Shown: positions 31,573 through 41,283, counted from the stretch's first letter. The stretch is 64,000 bases of DNA from Caulobacter soli (GCF_011045195.1 NZ_CP049199.1:1364001-1428000), one strand, 5' to 3'. Translations and numbers: made by a program. The notes: generated by a model not told the origin, from the letters alone.

Positions 31573-33112
31573 CGGCCTGTTGTCCCTATTGCCCGAGCGC
31601 CTGGCCTGGCACGTCACCCTGTCGGCGGCGGCCCTGGTGCTCGGCCTGCTGATCGCCTTGCCGCTGGGCGTGCTGGCCGCCCGCAGTCCGCGCCTGCGCT
31701 GGCCGGCCCTGGCCCTGGCCGGGCTGGTGCAGACCATCCCCAGCCTGGCCCTGCTGGCCCTGTTCTATCCGCTGCTGCTGTTGCTCTCGAACCTGGCCAA
31801 GGGGGCGTTCGGTCACGGCTTCTCGGCCCTGGGCTTCCTGCCGTCGCTGCTGGCCCTGACCCTCTATTCGATGCTGCCGATCCTGCGGAACACCGTGGCC
31901 GGCCTGACGGGCGTCGACCCGGCGGTGGTCGAGGCGGCGCGGGGCGTGGGCATGACCGACCGCCAGCGGCTGTGGCGGGTGGAGCTGCCCCTGGCGGCGC
32001 CGGTGATCATGGCCGGGGTGCGCACGGCGGCGGTGTGGACCATCGGGGCGGCGACCCTGTCGACCCCCGTCGGCCAGACCTCGCTGGGCGACTACATCTT
32101 CTCGGGCCTGCAGACCGAGAACTGGGCGATGGTCCTGACCGGCTGCGTCGCCTCGGCCTTGCTGGCGCTGGTGGTCGATCAACTGCTGGGCCTGATCGAG
32201 CGCGGGACCGAGCGGCGGGACCGGCGACTGTGGGGCGCGGGCCTGGCCGGGCTGGCCGTGGGCCTGGCGGTCGCCGTCGCGCCGCTGGCGGCGGACCTGG
32301 CGCCGCATCCGATCCGTTACGTGATCGGGGCCAAGAACTTCTCCGAACAGTACATCCTGGCCGAGGTGATGGCCGACCGGCTGGAGGGGCGGGGGGCGCA
32401 GGTCACCCGCAAGATCAACCTGGGCTCGGCGGTCGCCTACCGCGCCTTGGCGGCCGGCGAGATCGACGCCTATGTCGACTATTCCGGCACCCTGTGGGCC
32501 AACGTCCTGGGCCGCAAGGACAACCCCGGTCGCGCCGCCGTTCTCGACGGTCTGCGCGCCGAGCTGAAGCGCCGCGACGGCGTGGTGCTGCTGTCGCCCC
32601 TGGGCTTCGAGAACGCCTACGCCCTGGCCATGCGCCGCGACCGCGCCCAGGCCCTGGGGATCCGCACCCTGGCCGATCTCGCCGCCAAGGCTCCGCAGCT
32701 GACCATGGGCGGCGACCTGGAGTTCTTCTCGCGCCCCGAATGGGCCAGCGTCGAGACGACCTACGGCCTGCGCTTCAAGGCCAAGCGTCAGTTCCAGCCG
32801 ACGTTCATGTACCGCGCCCTGGGCTCGGGCGAGGCCGACGTGATCTCGGCCTTCTCCAGCGACGGCCGCATCGCCGCCGACGACCTGGTGGTGCTGGGCG
32901 ACCCCAAGGGCGCGCTGCCGCCCTATGACGCGGTGCTGCTGATCGCGCCGGGTCGGGCGGACGACCGCAAGCTGCGCGACGCGCTGGCCGGGCTGGACGG
33001 GGCGATCACGGTGGAGGCCATGCAGAAGGCCAACTTCGCGGTCGACCGCGATACGGGCAAGGTTTCGCCGAGCGAGGCGGCGAGGGCGTTGGAGACAGGG
33101 CTGAAACGCTAG
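31565..33112 (+). CDS. Fused permease and substrate-binding protein, OpuCB-OpuCC type
   Basis: A 515-aa protein starting at a GTG within the end of the ATPase gene. Residues 1-245 form a permease of about six helices with the EAA loop EAARGVGMTDRQRLW (about 123-137), contacting the ATPase. From residue 249 (IRYVIGAKNFSEQYILAE) to the end it is a type II periplasmic binding protein of the QAT/OpuAC family, including YVDYSGTLWANVLGR. Fusion of the two in one chain fixes two binding domains per transporter. Substrate is inferred to be a quaternary amine. Confidence 0.88.
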   Translation: MNNGLLSLLPERLAWHVTLSAAALVLGLLIALPLGVLAARSPRLRWPALALAGLVQTIPSLALLALFYPLLLLLSNLAKGAFGHGFSALGFLPSLLALTLYSMLPILRNTVAGLTGVDPAVVEAARGVGMTDRQRLWRVELPLAAPVIMAGVRTAAVWTIGAATLSTPVGQTSLGDYIFSGLQTENWAMVLTGCVASALLALVVDQLLGLIERGTERRDRRLWGAGLAGLAVGLAVAVAPLAADLAPHPIRYVIGAKNFSEQYILAEVMADRLEGRGAQVTRKINLGSAVAYRALAAGEIDAYVDYSGTLWANVLGRKDNPGRAAVLDGLRAELKRRDGVVLLSPLGFENAYALAMRRDRAQALGIRTLADLAAKAPQLTMGGDLEFFSRPEWASVETTYGLRFKAKRQFQPTFMYRALGSGEADVISAFSSDGRIAADDLVVLGDPKGALPPYDAVLLIAPGRADDRKLRDALAGLDGAITVEAMQKANFAVDRDTGKVSPSEAARALETGLKR

Positions 33113-33120
33113 CCTTTTTA

Positions 33121-33249
33121 TCCGCTCATCCCGGCGAATGCCGGGACCCAGATCCCAAAACGGTGTGATTGGTCGGAAAAGCTCAGCACTGTTGGCGTCA
33201 GGCCCACCGCCATTCCATCTGGGTCCCGGCATTCGCCGGGATGAGCGGA
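33121..33249. repeat. Perfect 33-bp inverted repeat pair (family C)
   Basis: Positions 33121-33153 and 33217-33249 are exact reverse complements over 33 bp (TCCGCTCATCCCGGCGAATG... and its complement), separated by 63 nt. It lies between the converging ABC operon and lrp-like gene and could fold into a strong hairpin that terminates both. Confidence 0.85.
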
Positions 33250-33260
33250 TTTTGGAGCCC

Positions 33261-33734
33261 CTAGTCCTCGTCCAGCGAAACCGGGATCGTCAGCCCGCGC
33301 TTGACCACGCCCAGCGCCACATTGGTGGTGAACTTGCGCACGTTGGGGTTCTCGATGGTCAGGCGAGCCATCAGGGCGTCGTAGGTCTCGGTGTCGGGCG
33401 CGGTGACCACCAGGATGAAGTCGGCCTCGCCGGTGACGTAGAAGGCCTGCTGCACGTGCTCCTGGCCGGCCAGCCAGGCGCGCAGATGGTTCAGCAGTTC
33501 GGGCCGGTCGCGTTCGACCTCCAGCGAGACGATGAAGAAGGTCGGCCGCCCCACCTTGCGGGGTTCGAGGATGGCGGTCTGGCGGACGATGACCCCGGCC
33601 TCCCGCAGCTTGCGCAGACGGCGCTGGACGGCCGAGGGCGACAGGGCCACCCGCTGGGCCAGATCCTCGGAGGTGCGGCCCGCGTCCTCCTGGACGAGGT
33701 TCAGCAACTGGCGATCGAAGCGGTCGAGTTTCAT
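33261..33734 (-). CDS. Lrp/AsnC family transcriptional regulator
   Basis: A 157-aa regulator. The N-terminal helix-turn-helix is standard (LDRFDRQLLNLVQEDAGRTSEDLAQRVALSPSAVQRRLRKLREAGVI), followed by the RAM/AsnC ligand-binding domain with VTGEADFILVV and a strand LGVVKRGLTIPV. Family members respond to amino acids and form octamers. It is divergent from the VOC protein gene, with 135 nt between starts, a common layout for a regulator and its target. Confidence 0.92.
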   Translation of the reverse strand: MKLDRFDRQLLNLVQEDAGRTSEDLAQRVALSPSAVQRRLRKLREAGVIVRQTAILEPRKVGRPTFFIVSLEVERDRPELLNHLRAWLAGQEHVQQAFYVTGEADFILVVTAPDTETYDALMARLTIENPNVRKFTTNVALGVVKRGLTIPVSLDED

Positions 33735-33869
33735 GGGTCAAGCCTACGCCAAATCCACACGCGGAAACGCCGAATTTCCGCGTTTCGCGGGCCGTCTTCG
33801 CCGCCAAACGCCGGGCTGGCGCGGCTACACGTCACGGCGTCGTTTCCTCCCCTTTGAAAGGCCGCTCCC

Positions 33870-34232
33870 TTGCTCGATCACCTGGAAATCCGCACCCGCC
33901 GCCTCGACGACTGCGTGGCCTTCTATCGCCAGGTCCTGGAGCCGACCGGCTATCGCCTGGTGGTGGACGGTCCCAAGAAGGGCTTCGGCTCGAACGGCGG
34001 CCGGCTCGACTTCTGGATCGTCGAGGGCGCCCCCTCGGCCGACGTGCACTACGCCTTCGTGGCCGCCGACCGCGCCGCCGTCGACCGCGCCTATGGCCGC
34101 TCCGGCGAACACGGTGGGACGCAGGAGCGCCCCCCGGCGGTGCTGCCGCAGATCCATCCGCACTACTATGCCGGTTTCGCCCACGATCCGGATGGCCGGT
34201 TGATCGAATTCGTCAGCCACGTTCCCGTCTAA
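33870..34232 (+). CDS. VOC (glyoxalase/bleomycin resistance) family protein
   Basis: A 120-aa protein of paired beta-alpha-beta-beta-beta modules. The pattern LDHLEIRTRRLDDCVAFYRQVLEPTGY at the N-terminus and YYAGFAHDPDGRLIEFVSH at the C-terminus, with His3/4, His near residue 91 and Glu115-type ligands, is that of vicinal oxygen chelate proteins. Specific substrate unknown. The start is a TTG at 33870 (no nearer ATG retains the first strand). Divergent from the Lrp-type regulator, which may control it. Confidence 0.82.
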   Translation: MLDHLEIRTRRLDDCVAFYRQVLEPTGYRLVVDGPKKGFGSNGGRLDFWIVEGAPSADVHYAFVAADRAAVDRAYGRSGEHGGTQERPPAVLPQIHPHYYAGFAHDPDGRLIEFVSHVPV

Positions 34233-34289
34233 CGTCGATTGGTCAGTTCTGGCTTGCGACGGTTTTGTGACGATGCTTGTTGGATCCCC

Positions 34290-35972
34290 ATGTTCAGCTT
34301 GCCCAAAACCGTCGCGCTCGCGGCGTTGACCGCCGCCACCCTTTCGGCCCCGCTCGCTCCCGCCCTGGCCGCGCCCATCGAGACGCCCAAGCCCAAGCTG
34401 GTGGTGGTGATCTCGATCGACCAGTTCAGCGCCAGCCTGTTCGAGCAGTATCGCGCCGACTTCCACGGCGGCCTGGGCCGACTGGCGCGGCAGGGGACGG
34501 TCTATCCCAGCGGCTACCAGTCGCACGGCATGACCGAGACCTGCCCCGGCCACTCCACCCTGCTGACCGGCAAATATCCGAACAAGACCGGCATCGTCGC
34601 CAACGACTTCTACGACCTGGCGACCGGCCAGAAGACCTATTGCCTGGCCGATCCCTCGGTGACTCTGGCCAACGACCCGTCCGGCGGCGGTCGCCTGGTC
34701 AGCCCCAAGCTGCTGAAGGCGCAAACCTATGGCGACTGGCTGAAGGCCGTCTCGCCCCAGAGCCGGGTCTACGCCGTGTCGGGCAAGGATCGCGGGGCGA
34801 TCAACATGGCCGGGCACAAGGCCGACGGCGTGTTCTGGCTGGAGACGCGGTTCGGCATGACCACCTGGGTCGAGCCCGGCCAGGACGCCAAGGCCAGGCT
34901 GGCGCCGGTGGCGGCGTTCAACGCCAGGGTGGTGGCCGACCAGAAGAAGAAGCCCTTCACCTGGACCTATGCCGACAAGCGCTGCGCGGCGCTGGAGGGC
35001 GACTACGTCACCGGCGGCCGGGCCTGGCGGGCGGCCCTGCCTCGGCCTGTTCCCACCGATGCGGCGGGCGTCACCAACGATCTGTCGATCAGCCCCTACA
35101 CCGACCGCGTGACCCTGGACGCCGCCCAGGCCCTGCGCGAGGAATTCAAGCTGGGCGACGGCGGGGCGACCGACGTGCTGACCATCAGCCTGTCGGCCAC
35201 CGACTTCATCGGCCACCGCTACGGCACCAAGGGGCCGGAGATGTGCGACCACCTGCTGCGGCTGGACGACCGGCTGGGCGTGTTCCTCGACAGCCTGGAC
35301 AAGGTCAAGGGCCAGGTGCTGGTCGTGCTGGCCGCCGACCATGGCGGCTCCGACTTCCCCGAGCGCCTGGCCCAGCAGGGCTACGACGCCGGCCGCGTGC
35401 CGCCGGCCCAGTGGCTGAAGGACCTGAACGCCGCCGTCCGCGCGCAACTGGCCTTGGCCTATGACCCGCTGGTCCAGGCCGGCGGCGTCGAGTCGCTCTA
35501 TGTCGTCGGGGCCGACGGCAAGACGCCGAGCGTCGGCGACCATGCCCGGATCACCGCCGCGGCCTTGGCGATCCTGGCCAAGCGGCCCGAGGTGTTCGCG
35601 GCCTATGACGCCAACAGCCTGGTCACCGCCGCCCCGCCGCCCAAGGGAACGCCGCCCGACGAGATCAGCGTCGCCGAACGCATGCGCCGCAGCGCCTATC
35701 CCGGCCGGGTCGGCGACATCCTTGTGGCCTTCCAGCCCTACCAGACCCCGGCCTCGCCGGGTCCCAGCTACGTGGCCAGCCATGGCAGCCCCTGGAACTA
35801 CGATCGCCGGGTGCCGATCCTGTTCTGGTGGAAGGGCGGTCCGGCGCGTGAGCGGGTGCTGCCGATCGAGACGGTCGACATCGCCCCGACCCTCGCGGCG
35901 GTGACCGGCGTGCCGGTCCCGGCCGACGTCGACGGGCGGTGCCTGCCGCTCGGGGCCGGACCGGTCTGCTGA
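34290..35972 (+). CDS. Exported PafA-like alkaline phosphatase
   Basis: A 560-aa hydrolase with a Sec signal peptide ending ALAAPIE. It has the alkaline phosphatase superfamily metal sites: ISIDQF (Asp), the nucleophile Thr84 in TETCPGHSTLLTG, DFIGHRYG, ADHGGSD and the late His in ASHGSPW. A Thr nucleophile together with the SGKDRG motif (Lys166, Arg168) is characteristic of the PafA type, a calcium-independent phosphomonoesterase rather than PhoA or PhoX. Periplasmic. The start at 34290 gives the signal peptide at the very N-terminus; upstream frame to 34239 is rejected. Confidence 0.85.
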   Translation: MFSLPKTVALAALTAATLSAPLAPALAAPIETPKPKLVVVISIDQFSASLFEQYRADFHGGLGRLARQGTVYPSGYQSHGMTETCPGHSTLLTGKYPNKTGIVANDFYDLATGQKTYCLADPSVTLANDPSGGGRLVSPKLLKAQTYGDWLKAVSPQSRVYAVSGKDRGAINMAGHKADGVFWLETRFGMTTWVEPGQDAKARLAPVAAFNARVVADQKKKPFTWTYADKRCAALEGDYVTGGRAWRAALPRPVPTDAAGVTNDLSISPYTDRVTLDAAQALREEFKLGDGGATDVLTISLSATDFIGHRYGTKGPEMCDHLLRLDDRLGVFLDSLDKVKGQVLVVLAADHGGSDFPERLAQQGYDAGRVPPAQWLKDLNAAVRAQLALAYDPLVQAGGVESLYVVGADGKTPSVGDHARITAAALAILAKRPEVFAAYDANSLVTAAPPPKGTPPDEISVAERMRRSAYPGRVGDILVAFQPYQTPASPGPSYVASHGSPWNYDRRVPILFWWKGGPARERVLPIETVDIAPTLAAVTGVPVPADVDGRCLPLGAGPVC

Positions 35973-36372
35973 ACGCTAGAGCCTGACGCGCGATGGCCAG
36001 ATCGGTCGATTCTCGGCCTGGCCGTGAGCGCCCGTGCGCGGTCGGTGGAGCGCGCGCCTGGGACGGTCGGGCAAATCCCTGAGAGCGCCGAGCCGGCTCC
36101 AGCGCCATAAAGGCGCCCCAATCGTGATCATCGCGCTGCACAAAAATCATGGCGGGCGCCGTGCAAAGGGGCGCCGGAGGCCTTCAAGGGCTCCGTTACG
36201 ATCTGGTGACGGTCGCGGCGCTTGCAGAAATTTCAGGTCTGACGAACTGTTTCAATCGCGGCCATGGCCGTGAGTTGCGTCTGTATTCGCGTTGTACAAC
36301 AAGAACACGCTTACCCGGGAAACGCCGAAGAGGAGAAAACAATCGCGCTTAGATAGCGCACGAGGGGGTATT
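35973..36372. other. 400-nt intergenic region before TonB receptor
   Basis: No gene. It holds several short GC palindromes (for example GGCGCC-rich stretch at 36108-36175) and, from 36290 on, an A/G-rich leader (AAGAGGAGAAAACAA) immediately upstream of the receptor. No Fur box of the kind at 61254 was seen. Confidence 0.45.
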
Positions 36373-38934
36373 ATGAATAATCGTTCGCGGAACATCCTGT
36401 TCGCAGGGGTTTCTACCGCCAGCATCGCTTTTGCGTTTGCCGCCAATGCTTATGCGGCCGAGGCGCCGGAGCCTTCGCCGGACGTCGCCGAACTCGAAGC
36501 CGTCATCGTCACCGGCACGCGCACCACCGGCATGAAAGCCGTCGACAGCCCCGCGCCGATCACCGTGCTGGGCGCTGACATTCTCAAGAAAACCGGCCAG
36601 CCGGACATGATCCAGGCCCTGGCCCAGAACGTGCCGTCGTTCAACGCCCAGGCCTTCGGCGGCGACACCGCGGCCCTGACCCTGTCGGCCAAGCTGCGCG
36701 GCATCAGCCCCAACCACACCCTGGTCCTGCTGAACGGCAAGCGCCGTCACGGCACGGCCAACCTGGCCGTTCTGGGCGGAGCCTATCAGGGCGGCGCGGC
36801 CGCCGACCTCAACTTCATCCCGCTGGCCTCGGTCGACCACATCGAAGTGCTGCTGGAAGGCGCCGCCGCCCAGTACGGCACCGACGCCATCGCCGGCGTC
36901 ATCAACATCATCCAGAAGAAGGCCACGTCCGGCGGTGAAGTGATCATCAACGGCGGCGGCTATATCGACGGCGGCGGCACCACCGGCGACTTCACCGCCA
37001 ACATCGGCATCGCCCCGACCGAAAAGTCGTACCTGAACCTGACCGGCGAGACCAAGTACCACGGCTACAGCTTCCGCGGCGACTACGACCCGCGCGTGGT
37101 GGATTCGGTCTACAACGCCGGCGCCACCAACAGCCCGGCCAAGAGCTATCCGCAGGTCAAGGGCGCGCCGAACTGGCCCTATGTGAACCGCATCGCGGGC
37201 GACGCCCAGTACCGCCAGACGGTGCTGGCCTACAACGCCGGCTACGAGGTCACGCCCGACATCGAGATCTACAGCTTCGGCACCATCGGCCGGAAGTGGA
37301 GCGCCGCGCACGAGAACTATCGCCTGCCCAACGTCGTCAAGGGCAAGGGCGCGACCGACATCCCGTTCCCCCTGGGCTTCGATCCCAAGGAGTCGATCAC
37401 CGAGACCGACTACGCCGTCACCGGCGGGATCAGCGGTGTGACCAACGCCTGGAACTGGGACCTGAGCTCGACCTACGGAAAGGACGACGACTCGGTCAAC
37501 GTCCTGGATACGGCCAACGCCTCGCTCTACGCCGATAGCTCCACGCTGACGACCAAGGGCTATTCGCCCGTCGACATCCACGCGGGCGGCTTCGTCAACA
37601 CCCAGTGGAGCAACACCCTCGACGTCAGCCACGACTTCGACGTCGGCCTGGCCGGTCCGCTGACCTTCGCGGCGGGCGGCGAGTACCGCAAGGAGACGTA
37701 CGAGATCACGGCGGGCGAGCTGGCCACCTACTACGGCGGCGGTTCGCAATCGTACTTCGGCTTCGCCCCGGTCAACGCCGGCAAGCACAAGCGCAACAAC
37801 AAGGCGGTCTACGCCGACCTGGCCGTGAGCCCCATCGAGCCGTTGAAGCTGGACGCGGCCGTCCGCTACGAGGACTTCAGCGACTTTGGCGACACCACCG
37901 TCGCCAAGCTGACCGCGCGCTACGACTTCTCGCCGGCCATCGCCCTGCGCGGCACGGTCAGCACCGGCTTCCGGGCCCCGACCCTGGCGGAGTCGTATTA
38001 TTCGGGCATCAACGTCTCGCCCAGCTCGATCAGCGGCCAGCTGCCGCCGAACTCGCCGGGCGCGAGCCTGCTGGGCATCAACGGCCTCAAGCCCGAGAAG
38101 TCCGACAACTTCAGCATCGGCCTGGTCACCCACCTGGCCCCGAAGCTGACGATGACGCTCGACGCCTACGAGATCAAAATCAAGAACCGCATCGTCAGCT
38201 CGGGCACGCTGTACGGCGAGAACGTGGTGACGGTCGGCGGTACGAAGGTGACCAACGGCATCGTCTCGCCGGCGGTGATCGCGGCCCTGGCGGCGAACGG
38301 CGTCAATGTGGATCCCTCGATCCGCACCAACGCCACCTACAGCGTCGGCGCCAACATGTTCGTCAACGGTCTCGACACCAAGACCACGGGCGTCGATTTC
38401 GTCGGCACCTACTACAGCGACTTCGGCGACTGGGGTCGGGTCGATTGGTCGTTGAGCGCCAGCTACAACAAGACCGAGGTGACCAAGATCGCCGCCAACC
38501 CGCCGGGCCTGGACCCGACGCTGACGCTGTTCGACGCCATCGCGATCGCCAACCTGGAAGACACCTCGCCCAAGTACAAGATCATCGCGGGCGGGTACTG
38601 GACGCTGGGCAAGTTCACCCTGAACCTGAAGGAAAGCGTCTACGGCAAGTCTTCGAACCTGAGCACCGACAGCGGTTCGTCGGCGCTGATGAAGACCACC
38701 ATCAAGACCGCGCTGATCACCGACCTGGACGTGGGCTATCAGGTTCTGGACAGCGTGAAGGTGTCGGTCGGGGCCAACAACCTGCTCAACCGCTACCCCA
38801 ACCGGATCAACGGCCTGTTGCGCGAGCACTACCTGAAGAACAACAGCAACGGCTTCGTCACCCAGTTCCCGTCGTTCTCGCCCTTCGGCATCAACGGCGG
38901 CTACTACTACGGCAAGATCACCTACACCTTCTGA
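36373..38934 (+). CDS. TonB-dependent receptor
   Basis: An 853-aa outer-membrane receptor with a signal peptide (RNILFAGVSTASIAFAFAANAYAA). The TonB box region is VIVTGTRT, the plug domain contains ITVLGADILKKTGQPDMIQAL, LRGISPNHTLVLLNGKRRH and VEGAAAQYGTDAIAGVINII-like sequence, and the barrel ends in YYYGKITYTF with a terminal Phe. The ligand is unknown; the plug RRHGTANL segment is common in Caulobacter receptors for plant-derived or nitrogenous compounds. The ATG at 36373 has GAGGGGGT upstream. It precedes the amine oxidase module and ends at a strong terminator. Confidence 0.92.
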   Translation: MNNRSRNILFAGVSTASIAFAFAANAYAAEAPEPSPDVAELEAVIVTGTRTTGMKAVDSPAPITVLGADILKKTGQPDMIQALAQNVPSFNAQAFGGDTAALTLSAKLRGISPNHTLVLLNGKRRHGTANLAVLGGAYQGGAAADLNFIPLASVDHIEVLLEGAAAQYGTDAIAGVINIIQKKATSGGEVIINGGGYIDGGGTTGDFTANIGIAPTEKSYLNLTGETKYHGYSFRGDYDPRVVDSVYNAGATNSPAKSYPQVKGAPNWPYVNRIAGDAQYRQTVLAYNAGYEVTPDIEIYSFGTIGRKWSAAHENYRLPNVVKGKGATDIPFPLGFDPKESITETDYAVTGGISGVTNAWNWDLSSTYGKDDDSVNVLDTANASLYADSSTLTTKGYSPVDIHAGGFVNTQWSNTLDVSHDFDVGLAGPLTFAAGGEYRKETYEITAGELATYYGGGSQSYFGFAPVNAGKHKRNNKAVYADLAVSPIEPLKLDAAVRYEDFSDFGDTTVAKLTARYDFSPAIALRGTVSTGFRAPTLAESYYSGINVSPSSISGQLPPNSPGASLLGINGLKPEKSDNFSIGLVTHLAPKLTMTLDAYEIKIKNRIVSSGTLYGENVVTVGGTKVTNGIVSPAVIAALAANGVNVDPSIRTNATYSVGANMFVNGLDTKTTGVDFVGTYYSDFGDWGRVDWSLSASYNKTEVTKIAANPPGLDPTLTLFDAIAIANLEDTSPKYKIIAGGYWTLGKFTLNLKESVYGKSSNLSTDSGSSALMKTTIKTALITDLDVGYQVLDSVKVSVGANNLLNRYPNRINGLLREHYLKNNSNGFVTQFPSFSPFGINGGYYYGKITYTF

Positions 38935-38960
38935 TCGGCCAAACCCTTCAAGACCAAGGA

Positions 38961-38986
38961 AAAGCCGGGCCTCGCGCCCGGCTTTT
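38961..38986 (+). terminator. Intrinsic terminator after TonB receptor gene
   Basis: Stem AAAGCCGGGC / GCCCGGCTTT with a CTCGC loop and a run of T (TTTTCTGCGTTT). The stem is 24 nt downstream of the stop codon. It separates the receptor from the amine oxidase operon, which then has its own promoter in 38990-39236. Confidence 0.88.
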
Positions 38987-39236
38987 CTGCGTTTGCGTCA
39001 ACGCGTTTGGGCGGATCGGTTTTCCGTTGGTTCGATCGCGATTTTTGGGGTGAAATTTTACGTCGCACGCTCTCCGCACAAGCCTCGCCATGGGCGCCCA
39101 AGGGCGTGGCGCCGGGGGGCTTTCTCATAAGGCGTACGAGTTTTTCGCATTGTTGTTCAAAGCGCGTGGTCTGACATATCCGAGGCGATCGCCTGGTTCG
39201 CAGGCGGCCTTCGCGACAAGAAAAATCGGGGACGGT

Positions 39237-40841
39237 ATGGGTGATCAATCGACGGCGGTGTCGGGTGGCGTACTGACGCGGCGGCGGTTTTTCGAAGGCC
39301 TGGCGGCCTTCGGCGGGGTGTCTCTGGCCATGGCTGGCATGGACGCCCTGGGCTTTGGTTTCGCGTCGGCCCAGGCCGCGCCGCCCAAGCTGGAAGGCGA
39401 CGCCAAGGGGACCAAGATCGTGGTGCTGGGCGCGGGCCTTGCCGGCATGACCGCCGCGTACGAACTGACCAAGGCCGGCTACAGCGTCCAGATCATCGAG
39501 GCCCGGGCGTTCGCCGGCGGCCGCTGCCAGACGGCGCGCAAGGGCTTCCAGCACACCGACCTGAACGGCAACAGCCAGACCTGCGAGTTCGACGAGGGGC
39601 TGTACATCAACCACGGCCCGTGGCGGATTCCGTATCACCACCGCTCGACCCTGCACTACACCAAGCTATTCGGCGTGCAGCTGGAGAGCTTCGTCAACGA
39701 CAACGACGCGGCCTATGTCTATTTCGAGAAGGGCGACGGGCCGCTGGCCGGCAAGCCGATCCGCAAGGGCCAGATCGCGGCCGACGCGCGCGGCTACGCC
39801 GCCGAGATGATCGCCAAGGCCGCCTCGAAGGGCCAGCTCGACGCGCCGCTGACCCAGGCCGATCGCGACCTGTTCGTGGCCTACATGATCAACGAAGGCC
39901 GCCTGTCGCCGACCGATCTGGCCTATACGGGCACCGAAGGCCGCGGCTTCGACGTGCACCCCGGCGCGGGCGTCGACCCCGGCCCGGGCAAGCCTTCGAC
40001 GCCTTACAGCCTGTCGGACGTGCTGCACTCCAAGGCCTGGCGGGTGCTGAGCTCGGTGGCCGGCTATGAGCAGCAGCGCACCATGCTGCAGCCGATCGGC
40101 GGCATGGACCAGATCGCCAAGGGCTTTGAAAAGCACGTCGGCTCGATGATCCGCTACTCGTGCGTGGTCGAGAAGATCAAGCAGGGCCCCAAGGGCGTCA
40201 CCGTTACCTACACCGACAAGTTCGGCGAGCAGGATACGATCACCGCCGACTACTGCGTCTGCACCATCCCGCTCAGCGTGCTCAAGAACGTCGACGCCGA
40301 CTTCTCCAAGCCGTTCAAGGCGGCGATGTCGGGCGTGGCCTACGCGCCGGTCAACAAGATCGGCCTGCAGATGAAGACCCGGTTCTGGGAAGAGAACCAC
40401 TACATCTACGGCGGCCACATCTACAACGACATGCCCGGCATCGGCACGATCACCCTGCCGTCCACCGGCTGGCAGAGCCAGAAGGGCGTGCTGCTGGGCT
40501 ACTACGCGTTCGGCGGCGAGGCGGCCAAGATCAGCGCCAAGCCGCCGGCCGAGCGCGCGGCCTTCGCCGTGGCCGCCGGCCAGAAGGTGTTCCCCGAATA
40601 CGCCGAGAACTTCGAGAACGCCTTCTCGTTCAGCTGGCACCTGGCCGAGTTCAATCTGGGCGGCTGGGCCGAGTGGGGCGAGGAGGGGCGCAAGGCCGCC
40701 TATCCGGTGCTGTGCGAGCCCGACGGCCGCATCTACCTGGCCGGCGAGCACCTGACCTATCTGGGCGGCTGGCAGGCGGGCGCGATCGAGTCGGCCTGGC
40801 AGCAGATCGGCAAGCTCCACGCGCGGGTGATCAAGGCGTGA
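39237..40841 (+). CDS. Tat-exported flavin amine oxidase
   Basis: A 534-aa FAD enzyme. Residues 13-50 carry a Tat signal (TRRRFFEGLAAFGGVSLAMAG), so the folded flavoprotein is exported. The FAD-binding motif VVLGAGLAGMTAAYELTKAG and the RXGGR-type segment AFAGGRCQTA lie at the start of the mature protein; IYLAGEHLTYLGGWQAGAIESA at the C-terminus is the FAD-closing motif of monoamine/L-amino-acid oxidases. It would oxidise an amine or amino acid to an imine. Genes for an exported cytochrome c and exported RidA follow, suggesting electrons go to cytochrome c instead of oxygen. The longer frame to 39090 is rejected. Confidence 0.88.
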   Translation: MGDQSTAVSGGVLTRRRFFEGLAAFGGVSLAMAGMDALGFGFASAQAAPPKLEGDAKGTKIVVLGAGLAGMTAAYELTKAGYSVQIIEARAFAGGRCQTARKGFQHTDLNGNSQTCEFDEGLYINHGPWRIPYHHRSTLHYTKLFGVQLESFVNDNDAAYVYFEKGDGPLAGKPIRKGQIAADARGYAAEMIAKAASKGQLDAPLTQADRDLFVAYMINEGRLSPTDLAYTGTEGRGFDVHPGAGVDPGPGKPSTPYSLSDVLHSKAWRVLSSVAGYEQQRTMLQPIGGMDQIAKGFEKHVGSMIRYSCVVEKIKQGPKGVTVTYTDKFGEQDTITADYCVCTIPLSVLKNVDADFSKPFKAAMSGVAYAPVNKIGLQMKTRFWEENHYIYGGHIYNDMPGIGTITLPSTGWQSQKGVLLGYYAFGGEAAKISAKPPAERAAFAVAAGQKVFPEYAENFENAFSFSWHLAEFNLGGWAEWGEEGRKAAYPVLCEPDGRIYLAGEHLTYLGGWQAGAIESAWQQIGKLHARVIKA

Positions 40842-40882
40842 AGTCGCGCTATGCCTGGTTCGAGCTTTCTCGGGGAGTATCC

Positions 40883-41275
40883 ATGAGTCGTACGATCGCC
40901 TTCTTTAGCGGCTTGCTGGCCGCGTCCGCCGTCTCGGCCACGGCCTTCGCCGCCACGCCGTCGGCGCTGTTCAACGACAATTGCTCGGCCTGTCACCAGA
41001 CGACGGGCAAGGGCGTGAAGGGGGCGTTCCCGGCCTTGGCCGGCGACCCCTTCGTGCAGGGCGACTCCGCCCCGGTGATGGCCACCGTCCTGGCGGGCCG
41101 GGCCGGCATGCCGTCGTTCAAGGACGACCTCAGCGATCTGGAGCTGGCCTCGGTGCTGACCTATGTCCGCACCTCGTGGGGCAACAAGGGCAAGCCCGTC
41201 AGCGCCTCCGACGTGGCCGCCGCCCGCGCCAAGCTGAAGGCCGGCAAGAAGCCCGCGAGTTTGCAGGCGCACTAG
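40883..41275 (+). CDS. Exported monohaem cytochrome c
   Basis: A 130-aa periplasmic class I cytochrome c. The signal peptide (IAFFSGLLAASAVSATAFA) is followed by the haem motif CSACH (Cys34, Cys37, His38), and GRAGMPSF provides the axial Met. It starts 41 nt after the amine oxidase with CGGGGAGT as ribosome site. The likely role is accepting electrons from the amine oxidase and passing them to the respiratory chain; this is inferred from gene order. Confidence 0.9.
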   Translation: MSRTIAFFSGLLAASAVSATAFAATPSALFNDNCSACHQTTGKGVKGAFPALAGDPFVQGDSAPVMATVLAGRAGMPSFKDDLSDLELASVLTYVRTSWGNKGKPVSASDVAAARAKLKAGKKPASLQAH

Positions 41276-41283
41276 CGATAACA

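Noticed and set aside
36220..36240. Sigma-54 promoter before the TonB receptor
   Set aside because: The GG and GC elements are spaced one base too far and the TGGCAC block is absent.
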